This document shows, one piece after another, positions 8,596 to 17,963 of a stretch of 52,571 nt of DNA. Position 1 is the first letter of the stretch. Each line of letters begins with the position of its first letter. Made by a program: the position numbers and the translations under genes. The stretch is from Lentisphaerota bacterium (lineage in GTDB: Bacteria; Verrucomicrobiota; Lentisphaeria; Oligosphaerales; JABHEG01): positions 1 to 52,571 of the forward strand of contig JABHEG010000372.1 in the NCBI GenBank assembly GCA_018676675.1, given 5' to 3'. The notes beneath the pieces were generated by a model. The model did no database searches and had not been told where the DNA came from. It saw nothing but the letters and a program-made list of their open reading frames with translations.

Positions 8596-9657
8596 TCAGC
8601 TCCCCGGTCTCACTACTTCCCCAACAAGCCCCTTGCCGACGAGGACCGGGCGAAGACACTCCGCGAGGTTGAGTCCCATGACGCCGTGACCGTAGGGACT
8701 GGGATGGAGCAAGTCAACCCGCAGCCCGGCAAACTGGTCCATGATGCGATCACCCTCGATGAGATGCAGGTCCGGGCTGTCGATCTCAGCGACAAGCCCA
8801 CGCAGGATCTCGTTGAAAGCCACTTCGCTGGCGTTGACTCTCTCAGCAGGGGCGATGCCTTGACTCACACAGTTGGGGAAGATCGTGAGCAGGAACACGG
8901 GCTTGCCGGGATTCTTCCCAACCACTTGACGGACGAGATAGCCGGCGCGCTGGGCAAATTCATCCGAGGCCATTCCTCGCATGTTGACCCCAAGCTCAAG
9001 GGTCATGAAGTCCCAGTCGCAGCCCGTTGCCAACCAATCGGCGACCTCCGGCTCACAGTGGCAGGCCCCGCTCAGCCCCTTGTTCGCAACGTCCACTCCC
9101 AATCGACGCGCCGCCACGTGCGGGTAACCATCAAGGTGCGAATTGGTGATGGAGGAACCATAGGCCAGCCAGCGCGTCCCCGGCAGTTCGTCGGGCAATG
9201 GAGGCCGAACGGTGCCGCCGAGGCCATCAACGCCCAGGAAAAGGCCGGGGCCACGCCCGAACTGCACACGCCAGACGTTCGGTGCAAACCCCTGCCGCAG
9301 CCACCGGGGATCGGGAGCCCCGAACGTGTCTGGAGCGTCCAGGGGCAGAACCATGCTTTGACCCGGCGGCACGTGGTGGATGGAGTGCTCGAAGTCGCCA
9401 CGGAAAACGCGAATCTCCAGTTCCTCGCCGAACTCAGGCTTCTGGGCAGCAACAAACACGCGCACGTCTGAGTGGTCACTCACGAAGCGGACCTCGCAGC
9501 CCACGCCCTCCAAAGCGACATGGCGTGCTCGTCGGTTCAGCGCCTCACGCACGTGCCGAGGATAACGAGACAGCAGAACGCCAGGGATATCTCCCAGACG
9601 CTCAAAGTCACCCACGCCATGGAAGGACACGGGATAATCAGTGGCCGGATTCGACAT
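8596..9657 (-). CDS. SGNH/GDSL hydrolase with N-terminal jelly-roll domain
   Basis: 353 residues, no signal peptide. Residues 1-155 are beta-rich, like the accessory domain of two-domain SGNH esterases. The catalytic half shows all four blocks: WLAYGSSITNS with S169 as likely nucleophile, NKGLSGACH (Gly block), LELGVN with N225, and DLLHPSPYG with D315 and H318. Such enzymes often remove acetyl or other acyl groups from carbohydrates. The start ATG has AAGGA ten bases upstream. It is the first gene of the minus-strand operon ending at 5269, and it faces the sialidase gene across a 507-base divergent gap. An acetylesterase role next to sialidase genes is plausible (O-acetyl sialic acids), but it is inferred from position only. 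Confidence 0.88.
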   Translation of the reverse strand: MSNPATDYPVSFHGVGDFERLGDIPGVLLSRYPRHVREALNRRARHVALEGVGCEVRFVSDHSDVRVFVAAQKPEFGEELEIRVFRGDFEHSIHHVPPGQSMVLPLDAPDTFGAPDPRWLRQGFAPNVWRVQFGRGPGLFLGVDGLGGTVRPPLPDELPGTRWLAYGSSITNSHLDGYPHVAARRLGVDVANKGLSGACHCEPEVADWLATGCDWDFMTLELGVNMRGMASDEFAQRAGYLVRQVVGKNPGKPVFLLTIFPNCVSQGIAPAERVNASEVAFNEILRGLVAEIDSPDLHLIEGDRIMDQFAGLRVDLLHPSPYGHGVMGLNLAECLRPVLVGKGLVGEVVRPGS

Positions 9658-10164
9658 GCTGGGGAATTCCTTGTTGACAGGATCGATACATCAGGGCGGG
9701 ACAGAAATGTCGAACGCCTTTGTTCTTGGGGGCTGATGGACTGCCGGATCATCCAGAGGGCTCCGAACCAAGTCCTATCATAGTGCTCTTTTCGACTCAG
9801 GAGGAACGGGTCAGGCAAAATCCGGAAGCAGGCCGGAGATGCTGCCCTGCCCCCCTTCCCATTCCTCGCATCACTCTCTGCCGGACGCTATCTTGCCTCT
9901 CGCAGTTCCGTAGAGGCAGCGAGGACAGGACTGGTAGAGGCACAGACTGTCGTTGCACACCCTCAAATCAGTGGTGAATGGCGTAGGGATAGGTAGAAAG
10001 AACGGCACTCCGCTGCTCTGCGTGCCTCGCTGCGAACACCACCGTGCTGGTGGCATCTTCTGTTCGTAGGTAGCGACGTAGGGCTTGGCGGAGTCGCGTC
10101 CGTCCGGTGAAAACACCGGACTCTCCAGCCCATCCTGACGCCATTCCAAACGGAGATATCGTGG
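9658..10164. other. Divergent intergenic region with hairpin repeat before the sialidase
   Basis: No gene is supported in these 507 bases. The left part should hold the promoter of the SGNH operon, but I find no convincing -35/-10 pair. At 10062-10100 lies a diverged copy of 217-255 (33 of 39 bases match by eye), sharing CGTAGGGCTTG. It runs into a perfect hairpin, GTCCGGTG (10102-10109) with CACCGGAC (10114-10121) around an AAAA loop. The left-end repeats have a weaker GGTG...CACC hairpin at the matching place. The hairpin ends 43 bases before the sialidase start and would fall in its 5' leader. Confidence 0.6.
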
Positions 10165-12810
10165 ATGACTGGAAGAGCGTTCGGGACGGCATGTCTGGTG
10201 AACCTGGGGTTCGCCTGGTGCGCGTTTGGAGGGACCGAACGGGCCAACGGAACCGGCACAGGCGATCTGCGTCTCGTGGGCAAGTGGGAGAAAACGGCGA
10301 CAGGCTTTGTGGGAACCGGGAAGCAGCAGTTCCTTGAATCTGACTTCCAGCTGACCGGCGATGTAAGAATCCAGGCACGAATCACGCTGAAGACGCTGGC
10401 CCACACGGCGGCGACGTTCTGCATCAACGGCAACAGCCATTTTGGCTTTGATGGAGCGGGCAAACGACTCTTTGTTGAGGGCCCCGTTCTCCGCCGGGCA
10501 GACATGTTCCTCAAGCCCGCCGCCGCCTACATCACTCCCGGCAAGCCTTTTCTGTTCGAAGTGCAGCGATCAGGGGACAAACTCACGTTCCGCATTGACG
10601 GCCGACAGGTGCATGCCTGCAAGGATCCACGCCGGTCCTTTGGCTACTTCGCGTTCCGACCATGGAGAAACCAAATGAGAATAGATGACGTGACCGCAGA
10701 GGGCGAGCGATCCGTTCGGCCGGTTCCCCCCCCGATGGTGGACTTGTCTCAGGAGAAGAACCGACACGTCGTCATAGCGGCAGGTACGCCCGAGATCTAC
10801 CAAGGCCACCCGACGACCTGCCTCATGGCGGACGGCAAAACGATGTGGGCGGTCTGGACCATGAACCATGGTGGGCCGTGCGGACCGATGAAGAAGAGCC
10901 TTGATGGTGGGATGACCTGGTCCGACCTGCTGCCGATCCCCGATGGCTGGGACGCCTGTCGGAACTGCCCGAGCATCTACCGGCTCACCGACCGACAGGG
11001 GAAAGAACGATTAACCATCCTCTGCGGCGGTCCCCGAACCATGCGCCAGATCATCAGTGAAGATGATGGCGAGACGTGGACCGGGCCCATTGACCTCGGC
11101 TTCAAGTGCGTCATGGCGTTCTGTGCCGTCATGCCGCTCAAAGACGGCCGACATCTGGGACTGTTTCACAAAGGGCCGGACGGAGCAGACCGCTCGCCGT
11201 TGGTCGTGTTGCAGTCCATCTCCGACGACGGCGGACTCACTTGGGGGACTCCGAAGGTCGTTGCCGAAGTCGCCGGGCGCGACCCGTGTGAGCCGGCCAT
11301 GATCCGGTCCCCGGATGGGAACCAAATTCTCTGTCTGATGCGGGACAACAAGCACGCCGACCACTCACTCATGATGACCACAGACGACGAAGGAGAGACA
11401 TGGTCGAAGCCCGTCGATACATGCTGGGGATTGACCGGCGATCGGCACCAGCCCGGATATGCCCCGGATGGCAGGATGGTTGTGCCTTTCAGAGACCAGG
11501 CCCCCGGCAGCCCCACGAAGGGCCATTTCGTGGCTTGGGTCGGGACATACGATGACGCTGTGAACGCCCGGGCCGGGCAATGCCGAGTCAAACTCCTGCA
11601 CAGCTACGCAGGTGGTGACTGTGGATACCCCGGGTTGGAAGTGCTCCCGGATGGAACGTTGGTCGCAACAACCTACATCAAGTACGCCCCCGGCGAGGAC
11701 AAGCACTCCGTGGTTTCCGTTCGCTTCAAGATGGCAGACATCGATGGCGAGCTCAAGCAACTTGAGGAGGCGGCCGCGCTGGCGAAACAAGATCTGTTCA
11801 CCGGAATGCGCATCCCGAAAATCGTGGTTGCCCCGGACGGCTCACTCCTCGCGTTTGCCAAGTGCTGCACGTTCCTGCGTCGCAGCGGGGATCAGGGCAA
11901 GACGTGGTCTCCGCAAGAAAACGTGAATCCCGAGGGCGGCGGCAACGTGGTGGTGGATGACACGACGGGGCATGTCCTGATCGTATGTCCCGGGAAGCTC
12001 TGCCTGTGGCGCAGCAAAGACAACGGGCAGACCTGGAGTCGTGAGAGCATCACGCTGAAACCCAATCTGATCGGCCACGGTACACCGGACAGCATCCCGG
12101 TTGACTTGGTCGCCTCGGAATCCGGCATCACGTTGCACCACGGCGAGCACGAAGGCCGTCTTGTCATGCCCGGCCGAATCCAGCCCCCGAACGGGGACAA
12201 TGCCCAGGAATGCTGGCAGTACAACTACAACACGTCAATCTACAGTGATGACGGTGGCACGACCTGGCAGGTCGGCGAACCGGTCCAGAGCGGAACGGGC
12301 GAGGGAACGCTTGCAGAGCTGTCTGACGGGCGAATCTACTACAATTCCCGCTGCCATATGGCCGTTGACCACAAACGCCGGATTGCCTGGAGCCACGATG
12401 GCGGCCGCCGCTGGGTGGACTGGGAAACGAGCGAGGACCTGTTCGAGGTCGGCGGACCATTCTACTACAAGTATGGCAGCAAGCCCAGTTACGGCTGCAA
12501 TGCGGGACTGGTCCGAATTCCCCCCGAAGCGACTGGCGGAAAAGATGTCTTGATCTACTGCGCGCCTGACAATCCCGGTGCCGTCGAACCGCACAACGGG
12601 CGGGTTCGGCTGACCCTCTGGACAAGTACTGACCGTGCCGGAAGTTGGCCCGTGAAACGCCTTATCCACGCAGGGATCAGTGTCTACTCGTCAGTGACTG
12701 CGGATGAGAGCGGCAACGTATACGTGCTCTACGAGAGCGGCGAAAACAAGCTCTATGAAAAGATCACGTTCGCTCGAGTCGACCTGGACTGGCTTGGGGT
12801 GAACCCATAG
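10165..12810 (+). CDS. Secreted double-propeller exo-alpha-sialidase-like protein
   Basis: 881 residues. A signal peptide (1-23) is followed by a LamG-like jelly roll (about 40-180) and two propeller domains. Asp boxes: four in the first (SLDGGMTW 245, SEDDGETW 298, SDDGGLTW 353, TDDEGETW 406) and five in the second (574, 617, 694, 743, 821). Only the second has the sialidase RIP motif (RIPKIVVAPDGSLLAFAK, 549-566), plus GRLVMPGRI (664-672), GEGTLAEL and YYNSR. It is therefore the likely catalytic GH33-type domain. The first lacks RIP and may be a degenerate or differently specific propeller. GGAG stands about ten bases before the ATG. It precedes the epimerase-symporter fusion, which fits release of sialic acid outside the cell and its uptake. 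Rhamnosidase- or aldonidase-like specificities in the superfamily remain possible. Confidence 0.85.
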   Translation: MTGRAFGTACLVNLGFAWCAFGGTERANGTGTGDLRLVGKWEKTATGFVGTGKQQFLESDFQLTGDVRIQARITLKTLAHTAATFCINGNSHFGFDGAGKRLFVEGPVLRRADMFLKPAAAYITPGKPFLFEVQRSGDKLTFRIDGRQVHACKDPRRSFGYFAFRPWRNQMRIDDVTAEGERSVRPVPPPMVDLSQEKNRHVVIAAGTPEIYQGHPTTCLMADGKTMWAVWTMNHGGPCGPMKKSLDGGMTWSDLLPIPDGWDACRNCPSIYRLTDRQGKERLTILCGGPRTMRQIISEDDGETWTGPIDLGFKCVMAFCAVMPLKDGRHLGLFHKGPDGADRSPLVVLQSISDDGGLTWGTPKVVAEVAGRDPCEPAMIRSPDGNQILCLMRDNKHADHSLMMTTDDEGETWSKPVDTCWGLTGDRHQPGYAPDGRMVVPFRDQAPGSPTKGHFVAWVGTYDDAVNARAGQCRVKLLHSYAGGDCGYPGLEVLPDGTLVATTYIKYAPGEDKHSVVSVRFKMADIDGELKQLEEAAALAKQDLFTGMRIPKIVVAPDGSLLAFAKCCTFLRRSGDQGKTWSPQENVNPEGGGNVVVDDTTGHVLIVCPGKLCLWRSKDNGQTWSRESITLKPNLIGHGTPDSIPVDLVASESGITLHHGEHEGRLVMPGRIQPPNGDNAQECWQYNYNTSIYSDDGGTTWQVGEPVQSGTGEGTLAELSDGRIYYNSRCHMAVDHKRRIAWSHDGGRRWVDWETSEDLFEVGGPFYYKYGSKPSYGCNAGLVRIPPEATGGKDVLIYCAPDNPGAVEPHNGRVRLTLWTSTDRAGSWPVKRLIHAGISVYSSVTADESGNVYVLYESGENKLYEKITFARVDLDWLGVNP

Positions 12811-12921
12811 TGCGGCCAGTGTTCTGGAGGGCCGATGTCCACAGCGGCCGTGCCTTCCTGGAGGGCCGAGCCGCGCACAGCGCAGATAAGTACCCCGAAA
12901 CCATGAGGAGAAGCCCAACCG
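12811..12921. repeat. Short GC-rich repeat between sialidase and symporter genes
   Basis: The word CTGGAGGGCCGA occurs twice, at about 12824 and 12861. CGGCC and GGCCG can pair around the second copy, and GTGCG near 12811 can pair with CGCAC near 12883, giving an outer stem. The style matches the other intergenic hairpin elements of this window, though the sequence is not a clear copy of any. A good ribosome site, GAGGAG, follows just before the next ATG. Confidence 0.45.
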
Positions 12922-15882
12922 ATGAGCACCAACTGCAGACGTCTAGCGACCCTCGTTTCTGGACTCGCCTTCCTGGCTGGCGCGGCCGTTGCCCTTGGCG
13001 CTGCGGAGACCGCACCGATCGCGTGGGGTGAACTGCCCTCGCTTCCGCCGGCCTCCGGGCAAACCGTGCAACCGGGGTTGGCCGGGGCCTTCTCGGGCGT
13101 ACACGGGGGTGTACTGATCGTGGCGGGAGGAGCGAACTTCCCGGCCGGATGGCCCCGCACATCGACCGGAGACCTATCTCCCAAGGTCTATCACCGCAAC
13201 ATCTTCGTGCTGCGTCCGGGCGAACGGGAAGATGCCCCGCCCATATGGCAGGTCGTGGCACGTCAACTCGAAAACGGGTACAGCTACGGTGTCTCGGTGG
13301 CCACGCCCGATGGCATCGTGTGCATCGGTGGGGAGTGGAAAGATGGTTTCGTGACCGATCCCGAGACCGGCGCCCTGAGCCAACCATGGCACCTGTCCAA
13401 CCGCGTGTTTGTCTTGCGCTGGGACTCGGCAAAGGGGAATGTGGACGTATCGGACAAGCTTCTCGGTGCGGCGGATGACCCAACCGTCGTGCAGCCGATG
13501 CCCCCCCTCCCCGAGGCCTGTGCGTACATCGCGGGCGGAAAAATCGGGAATGTGATCTACGTGGCGGGAGGAAACTGCGGCAAGGGCCGTGAAGCAACGC
13601 AGCATTTCTGGGCCCTGGATCTTTCCAGGAAGAACTCCAAGGAGGGATTTGCCTGGGAGAAACTCCCCCCCTGGCCCGGCCCGGCCCGCTGGAAAACGTC
13701 GGCCGCCGTGCAAAGCGATGGCAGTACCGACTGTCTTTACCTGTTCAGTGGTACGGGGCCAGGTGGCGACCGGCTCACCGATGGCTGGCGGTTCAACCCC
13801 AAAGCGTACACGGCAGCGTTGAATGTCTTCTGCGAAGAGCAAGGCCTGCCGGCAGAGCAAGTCGCCCAATTCGGGTACGCTCAGAAGGATGCGTTCTGGG
13901 CCGCTGTTAAGAGGATCAGTACCAACGAGGAGACAGTTCCTCGGCTCCGTCCCTGGATGCGCATCGCGGACGTCGGGAAGGGCCGACCGGGCATTCGCTG
14001 CACCGCCGCGGCCCCGGCCACTGCCATCGGTGCAAACCACATCCTTGTTCTCGGTGGTGATGGTGGTGAGTATTACCAGCAAGACGTCCACAAGGCCCTC
14101 AAGGCACGCATCGCGGCGCTCAGCAAGGAGGAAGACCAGGCTGCCCTGGCGGCTGCAAAAGCCGAGATGGAAAGGCGCATGATTGCTCACCCGGGGTTTC
14201 CGCGGGATGTTCTGGCCTACCATACAATCACCGACACTTGGCAGAAGGTCACTGACTTCCCCGTGGGCAACCACGTGACGACCAACGTTATCAGTTGGGG
14301 GGGGACGCTCGTCGTCCCAAGTGGTGAGATCCGACCGGGGGTGCGCAGTCCAGGCGTCTGGCAGGCGACGCTCTCAGTTCCCGCCAGGTTCGGCGCGGTC
14401 AATTACACGATTCTGGGCCTATATCTCCTGGCGCTTGTGGTCATGGGGGCGTACTTCTCCAAGCGTGAAAAGACCACGGACGATTTCTTCAAAGCCGGGG
14501 GGCGCATCCCGTGGTGGGCCGCGGGCCTCAGCGTGTTCGGCACCATGCTCAGCGCCATCACCTTCATGGCCTGCCCCGCCAAGCTCTACGCCACAAACTG
14601 GCTCTACGTGCTCAACGTCTTCTTCCTCTTCCTGATCATCCCAATCGTGACCAAAGTCTTCATCCCCTTCTATCGGCGGCTGAATGTCACCACCGCGTAT
14701 GAGTACCTGGAGAAACGCTTCAATGTAACGACTCGCCTGTTCGGCAGCGCCGTGTTCCTGCTCATGCAATTCGGTCGGCTGGGCATCGTACTGCTACTGC
14801 CGTCTATCGCGCTTTCGGTGGTGACTGGTATCAATGTGTACGCGTGTATCGCCGTGATGGGCGTGCTGGCCACCGTGTATACGGTTCTGGGGGGCATGGA
14901 AGCGGTGATCTGGACCGACGTTCTCCAGGTCATCGTGCTGATGGCCGGAGCGTTCATCAGCCTTATCCTGATTCTGAACAACGTAGATGGAGGGGTCGGT
15001 TGGCTGCTCACTGAAGCATCACACTACGGCAGACTGGAGTGGGTGGACTGGAACTTCGACTTCAGCACAGCGACAATCTGGGTCCTGCTCCTGTATACCC
15101 CTGCAGGCTTGATCCCCTACGCCTCAGACCAAGCGGTGATCCAGCGCTACCTCACCACGAAAGATGAAAAGAGCGCTGCCCGGGGACTGTGGCTCTGCGC
15201 CTTTCTCGGGCTCGCCGCGCTGGTCTTCTGGGCCGTGGGGACGGCACTTTGGGGCTTCTACCGCTGCCACCCCGTGCAGTTACCCCCGACTCTGGGAAAA
15301 CTCGACATGGTATTCCCCTGGTACATCGTGAACGAGCTGCCGGTCGGCGTCTCCGGCTTGGTCATCGCGGGGGTCTTCGCCGCGAGTATGTCCAGTCTCG
15401 ACAGCAGCATGAACAGCATGTCTGCAGCCATCGTTACCGATTTCTACCGACGCTTCAAGAAGGACACGACCGAGGAAGGCTGTCTGCGCCTCGCCAAGTG
15501 GATGACGGCGTTGGCCGGGACAATCGGTACCGTTTTTGCGCTGGCCATGGCAACCACAGACATCAAGAGCCTTTGGGACCAATTCATGGTGATCCTCGGG
15601 CTCTTCGGCGGCGGTCTGGCCGGGCTGTTTCTGCTGGGCATGTTCACCAAGCGGGGCAATGGCCGCGGTGCGATTGTCGGTCTCATCGCCAGTGGGTTTG
15701 TGCTGGGCTACGTCAAGACGTCCACGTCGCTGCACTTCTTTCTCTACGGCGTGGTAGGGATGCTCAGCTGCGCGATCATCGGCTGGCTGGCCAGTCTGGT
15801 GCTTCCGGGTGAAAATCGCTCCGCCGGCCTCACCGTACATGCCCTGCGCGCTGCGCCGGATCCGGAGCAACCCTCAGCCTGA
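12922..15882 (+). CDS. NanM-like kelch mutarotase fused to sodium:solute symporter
   Basis: 986 residues. A signal peptide (about 1-27) is followed by a kelch propeller (about 30-490) with Gly-rich blades such as GGVLIVAGGANFP, NVIYVAGGNCGKG and HILVLGGDGGEYY. This matches the N-acetylneuraminate epimerase (YjhT/NanM) type. From about 494 a complete SSS-family transporter begins, with GTMLSAITFMACPAKLYATN (second helix) and SMSSLDSSMNSM with IVTDFYRR (sodium-site helix). The domain order fits topology: exported propeller, then a symporter whose N-terminus faces out. The family role would be to convert alpha- to beta-sialic acid at the transporter mouth and import it with sodium. It starts 111 bases after the sialidase gene on the same strand. 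I see no nanA, nanE or nanK gene in the window. Another sugar acid as substrate is possible. Confidence 0.9.
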   Translation: MSTNCRRLATLVSGLAFLAGAAVALGAAETAPIAWGELPSLPPASGQTVQPGLAGAFSGVHGGVLIVAGGANFPAGWPRTSTGDLSPKVYHRNIFVLRPGEREDAPPIWQVVARQLENGYSYGVSVATPDGIVCIGGEWKDGFVTDPETGALSQPWHLSNRVFVLRWDSAKGNVDVSDKLLGAADDPTVVQPMPPLPEACAYIAGGKIGNVIYVAGGNCGKGREATQHFWALDLSRKNSKEGFAWEKLPPWPGPARWKTSAAVQSDGSTDCLYLFSGTGPGGDRLTDGWRFNPKAYTAALNVFCEEQGLPAEQVAQFGYAQKDAFWAAVKRISTNEETVPRLRPWMRIADVGKGRPGIRCTAAAPATAIGANHILVLGGDGGEYYQQDVHKALKARIAALSKEEDQAALAAAKAEMERRMIAHPGFPRDVLAYHTITDTWQKVTDFPVGNHVTTNVISWGGTLVVPSGEIRPGVRSPGVWQATLSVPARFGAVNYTILGLYLLALVVMGAYFSKREKTTDDFFKAGGRIPWWAAGLSVFGTMLSAITFMACPAKLYATNWLYVLNVFFLFLIIPIVTKVFIPFYRRLNVTTAYEYLEKRFNVTTRLFGSAVFLLMQFGRLGIVLLLPSIALSVVTGINVYACIAVMGVLATVYTVLGGMEAVIWTDVLQVIVLMAGAFISLILILNNVDGGVGWLLTEASHYGRLEWVDWNFDFSTATIWVLLLYTPAGLIPYASDQAVIQRYLTTKDEKSAARGLWLCAFLGLAALVFWAVGTALWGFYRCHPVQLPPTLGKLDMVFPWYIVNELPVGVSGLVIAGVFAASMSSLDSSMNSMSAAIVTDFYRRFKKDTTEEGCLRLAKWMTALAGTIGTVFALAMATTDIKSLWDQFMVILGLFGGGLAGLFLLGMFTKRGNGRGAIVGLIASGFVLGYVKTSTSLHFFLYGVVGMLSCAIIGWLASLVLPGENRSAGLTVHALRAAPDPEQPSA

Positions 15883-15938
15883 CCGGGCCTCCCCTGAGGC
15901 CTGACGACCACGAAATCAACGACCAGGAGACAGATGAT

Positions 15939-17963
15939 ATGGATCGCTGTGGAAACGAGAGCAGAATTGACCACTGGAAGACGCGGTCTCTCGTGTTGAG
16001 CGCAGCCGCAGCCATGCTCATCGGGGGGGCGATGAACACGATACGCGCGCAGACGCCACGGGAGGCAAAGGCAGTGGAAACCGTTGAGTTCATGCCGGCG
16101 GACAGCGGCGTCCCCTATGCGGTCTGCGCACACCTCGCCCGAGGAGGCGAACACCAGATTGCCCAGCAGGAAGTGGCTCGGATGGCGGAAGCCGGGATCC
16201 GCTGGGCCCGGACAGACTTCGATTGGTCCGGCGTCGAACGCAAGGAAGGTGAGTGGACGTTCAAGCACCTGGACGAGACGGTGCAGTGGGGTGAAGACGC
16301 CGGGGTCACGATCCTGCCCATTCTGGACTATGATGTCAAATGGGCCAGCCCGGCCTACAAGCACCTGGACAAGTGGACAGAGTACGTGCGGCGTGTCGTG
16401 AGCCGCTACAAGAATCGCGTTCGCCATTGGGAGATTTGGAACGAACAGAATCTCGAAGGGTTCTGGCGAGAGAAGCCGGAGCCGGCCAACTACGCCATCC
16501 TCCTCAAAGCGGCCTACGAGGAGATCAAGCGGATCGATCCGGAGCTGACTGTGCTCATCGGGGGCTTTGCCGGGATTCCGTGGGAGTTCATCGAGGGCGT
16601 CTACAAGGCAGGCGGGGCGCCGCACTTCGACGTCATGAACATCCATCCATACCGCTACCCGAAGCGCCCTGGTCCAGGCAAACTGTATGAGGACGTCGAG
16701 AAGCTCCGCGCTTTGATGGGGCGATACAACGATGGAGACAAGCCGATCTGGATCACCGAAGTCGGATGGCCGACCCATTCCTCCCCTGCGGACGTGGGCG
16801 GATTCATGAACGGCATCGTCAAGGCCGGCATGAAGGCGATCGTTCCCTCCCGTACGACATGGAGTGCGGCGCTGCTCCAGGACCACGGTTACGCACACAC
16901 GTTCAGTCCCGAGGCGGAGGAGTCAGCCCGTGAGATGCTGCAGGCGACCACTCTCCGGACAGTCACACTCAAGGAGTTGCCGACGCTTTCGCCCAACACG
17001 ACTCAGATCCTGCTTATGCCCCCGAATGAGGGGTTTCCCGTAGGCGCCTTCGACGCCATTGAATCCTATGTTCGGAACGGTGGCGTTGTGATGCTCTGGT
17101 CCGGGGTGCCGCTGTACTACGCGATGAAACAGAAGCCCGACGGCACCTGGGATCGTCCCCATGCGAGCGAGAGTTTCCGCAGACGCCTGCGTATCGGCTG
17201 GGAAGCCTGGTGGACAAAGGACGGCGTCCCAAAGAAGGTGAAGAAGACGGCAGCTGCAGAGGAGTGGAAGGGCCTCATCACGTTCCCGAAACGCACCCCG
17301 GAAGCGACGCGCTTCCTCACCGACAGCGCTCTGAAGCCCGGCGACACATTCGTGCCTCTGGCCGTGTCCAGTGACAAAGACTACACAGGCGTCTCAGCCG
17401 CTGCCTATGCACTCAACAGCGACATGGAGGGCGGCGTGATCGTGACGACCTTCTCCAGTTTCGGACGCAATGTCACGCAGGACCGTCAAGGCCAAATCTG
17501 TCCCCGGGCTTACCTCATCGCCCTGCAGGCAGGCATCCAACGAATGTTCTGGTATGAGTTTCAGGCCGTTGAGCACGACCCGTTCTACAACGAGCACCAC
17601 TTCGGCATGGTTCACCGCGATCTGAGCCCCAAACCGGCGTACACGGCAGTCAAGGCCCTCACTCGGGCCCGTCCCGCCGGGTCACAGAACGCGAAGCACA
17701 ACTGGCGTTCCGAAGACGGCGCGTTCTACTTTCCCCACTGGCGGCGCCCGGACGGAAAAATGGCCTGGGCGCTCTGGAAAGCCGAGCGGAGCCAGAGCTG
17801 CAGCCTCGCTATCACGGGATCCGTGACAGAAGCCTTCGACCACCTCGGAGCGCCGGTCACCGTTTCAGTCCGGAACGGTGAGGTCCAAATCGACGTAACC
17901 GAGTCCATCCTCTACCTGGTAGGCCCGGAGAACGTGGCCGTGACCGTCATTGACACGCCCTGA
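15939..17963 (+). CDS. Secreted GH39/clan-A-like glycosidase with large internal insert
   Basis: 674 residues, with AGGAGA eight bases upstream of the ATG and a probable signal peptide ending near residue 38. The barrel is of clan A type: WEIWNEQNLEG carries the acid/base E169 and WITEVGWPTH the nucleophile E274, the spacing seen in GH39 and related beta-xylosidase/cellulase families. About 230 residues (roughly 283-515) separate the nucleophile strand from the last barrel strand (QAGIQRMFWYEF, then RDLSPKPAYTAV at 560-571). The insert contains a GATase-like segment (TQILLMPPNEGFPVGAFDAI, then NGGVVMLWSGVPLYY). It lies 56 bases after the symporter fusion, so it is probably co-transcribed. It may act on the glycan from which sialic acid is removed; that is inference. 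Confidence 0.8.
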   Translation: MDRCGNESRIDHWKTRSLVLSAAAAMLIGGAMNTIRAQTPREAKAVETVEFMPADSGVPYAVCAHLARGGEHQIAQQEVARMAEAGIRWARTDFDWSGVERKEGEWTFKHLDETVQWGEDAGVTILPILDYDVKWASPAYKHLDKWTEYVRRVVSRYKNRVRHWEIWNEQNLEGFWREKPEPANYAILLKAAYEEIKRIDPELTVLIGGFAGIPWEFIEGVYKAGGAPHFDVMNIHPYRYPKRPGPGKLYEDVEKLRALMGRYNDGDKPIWITEVGWPTHSSPADVGGFMNGIVKAGMKAIVPSRTTWSAALLQDHGYAHTFSPEAEESAREMLQATTLRTVTLKELPTLSPNTTQILLMPPNEGFPVGAFDAIESYVRNGGVVMLWSGVPLYYAMKQKPDGTWDRPHASESFRRRLRIGWEAWWTKDGVPKKVKKTAAAEEWKGLITFPKRTPEATRFLTDSALKPGDTFVPLAVSSDKDYTGVSAAAYALNSDMEGGVIVTTFSSFGRNVTQDRQGQICPRAYLIALQAGIQRMFWYEFQAVEHDPFYNEHHFGMVHRDLSPKPAYTAVKALTRARPAGSQNAKHNWRSEDGAFYFPHWRRPDGKMAWALWKAERSQSCSLAITGSVTEAFDHLGAPVTVSVRNGEVQIDVTESILYLVGPENVAVTVIDTP

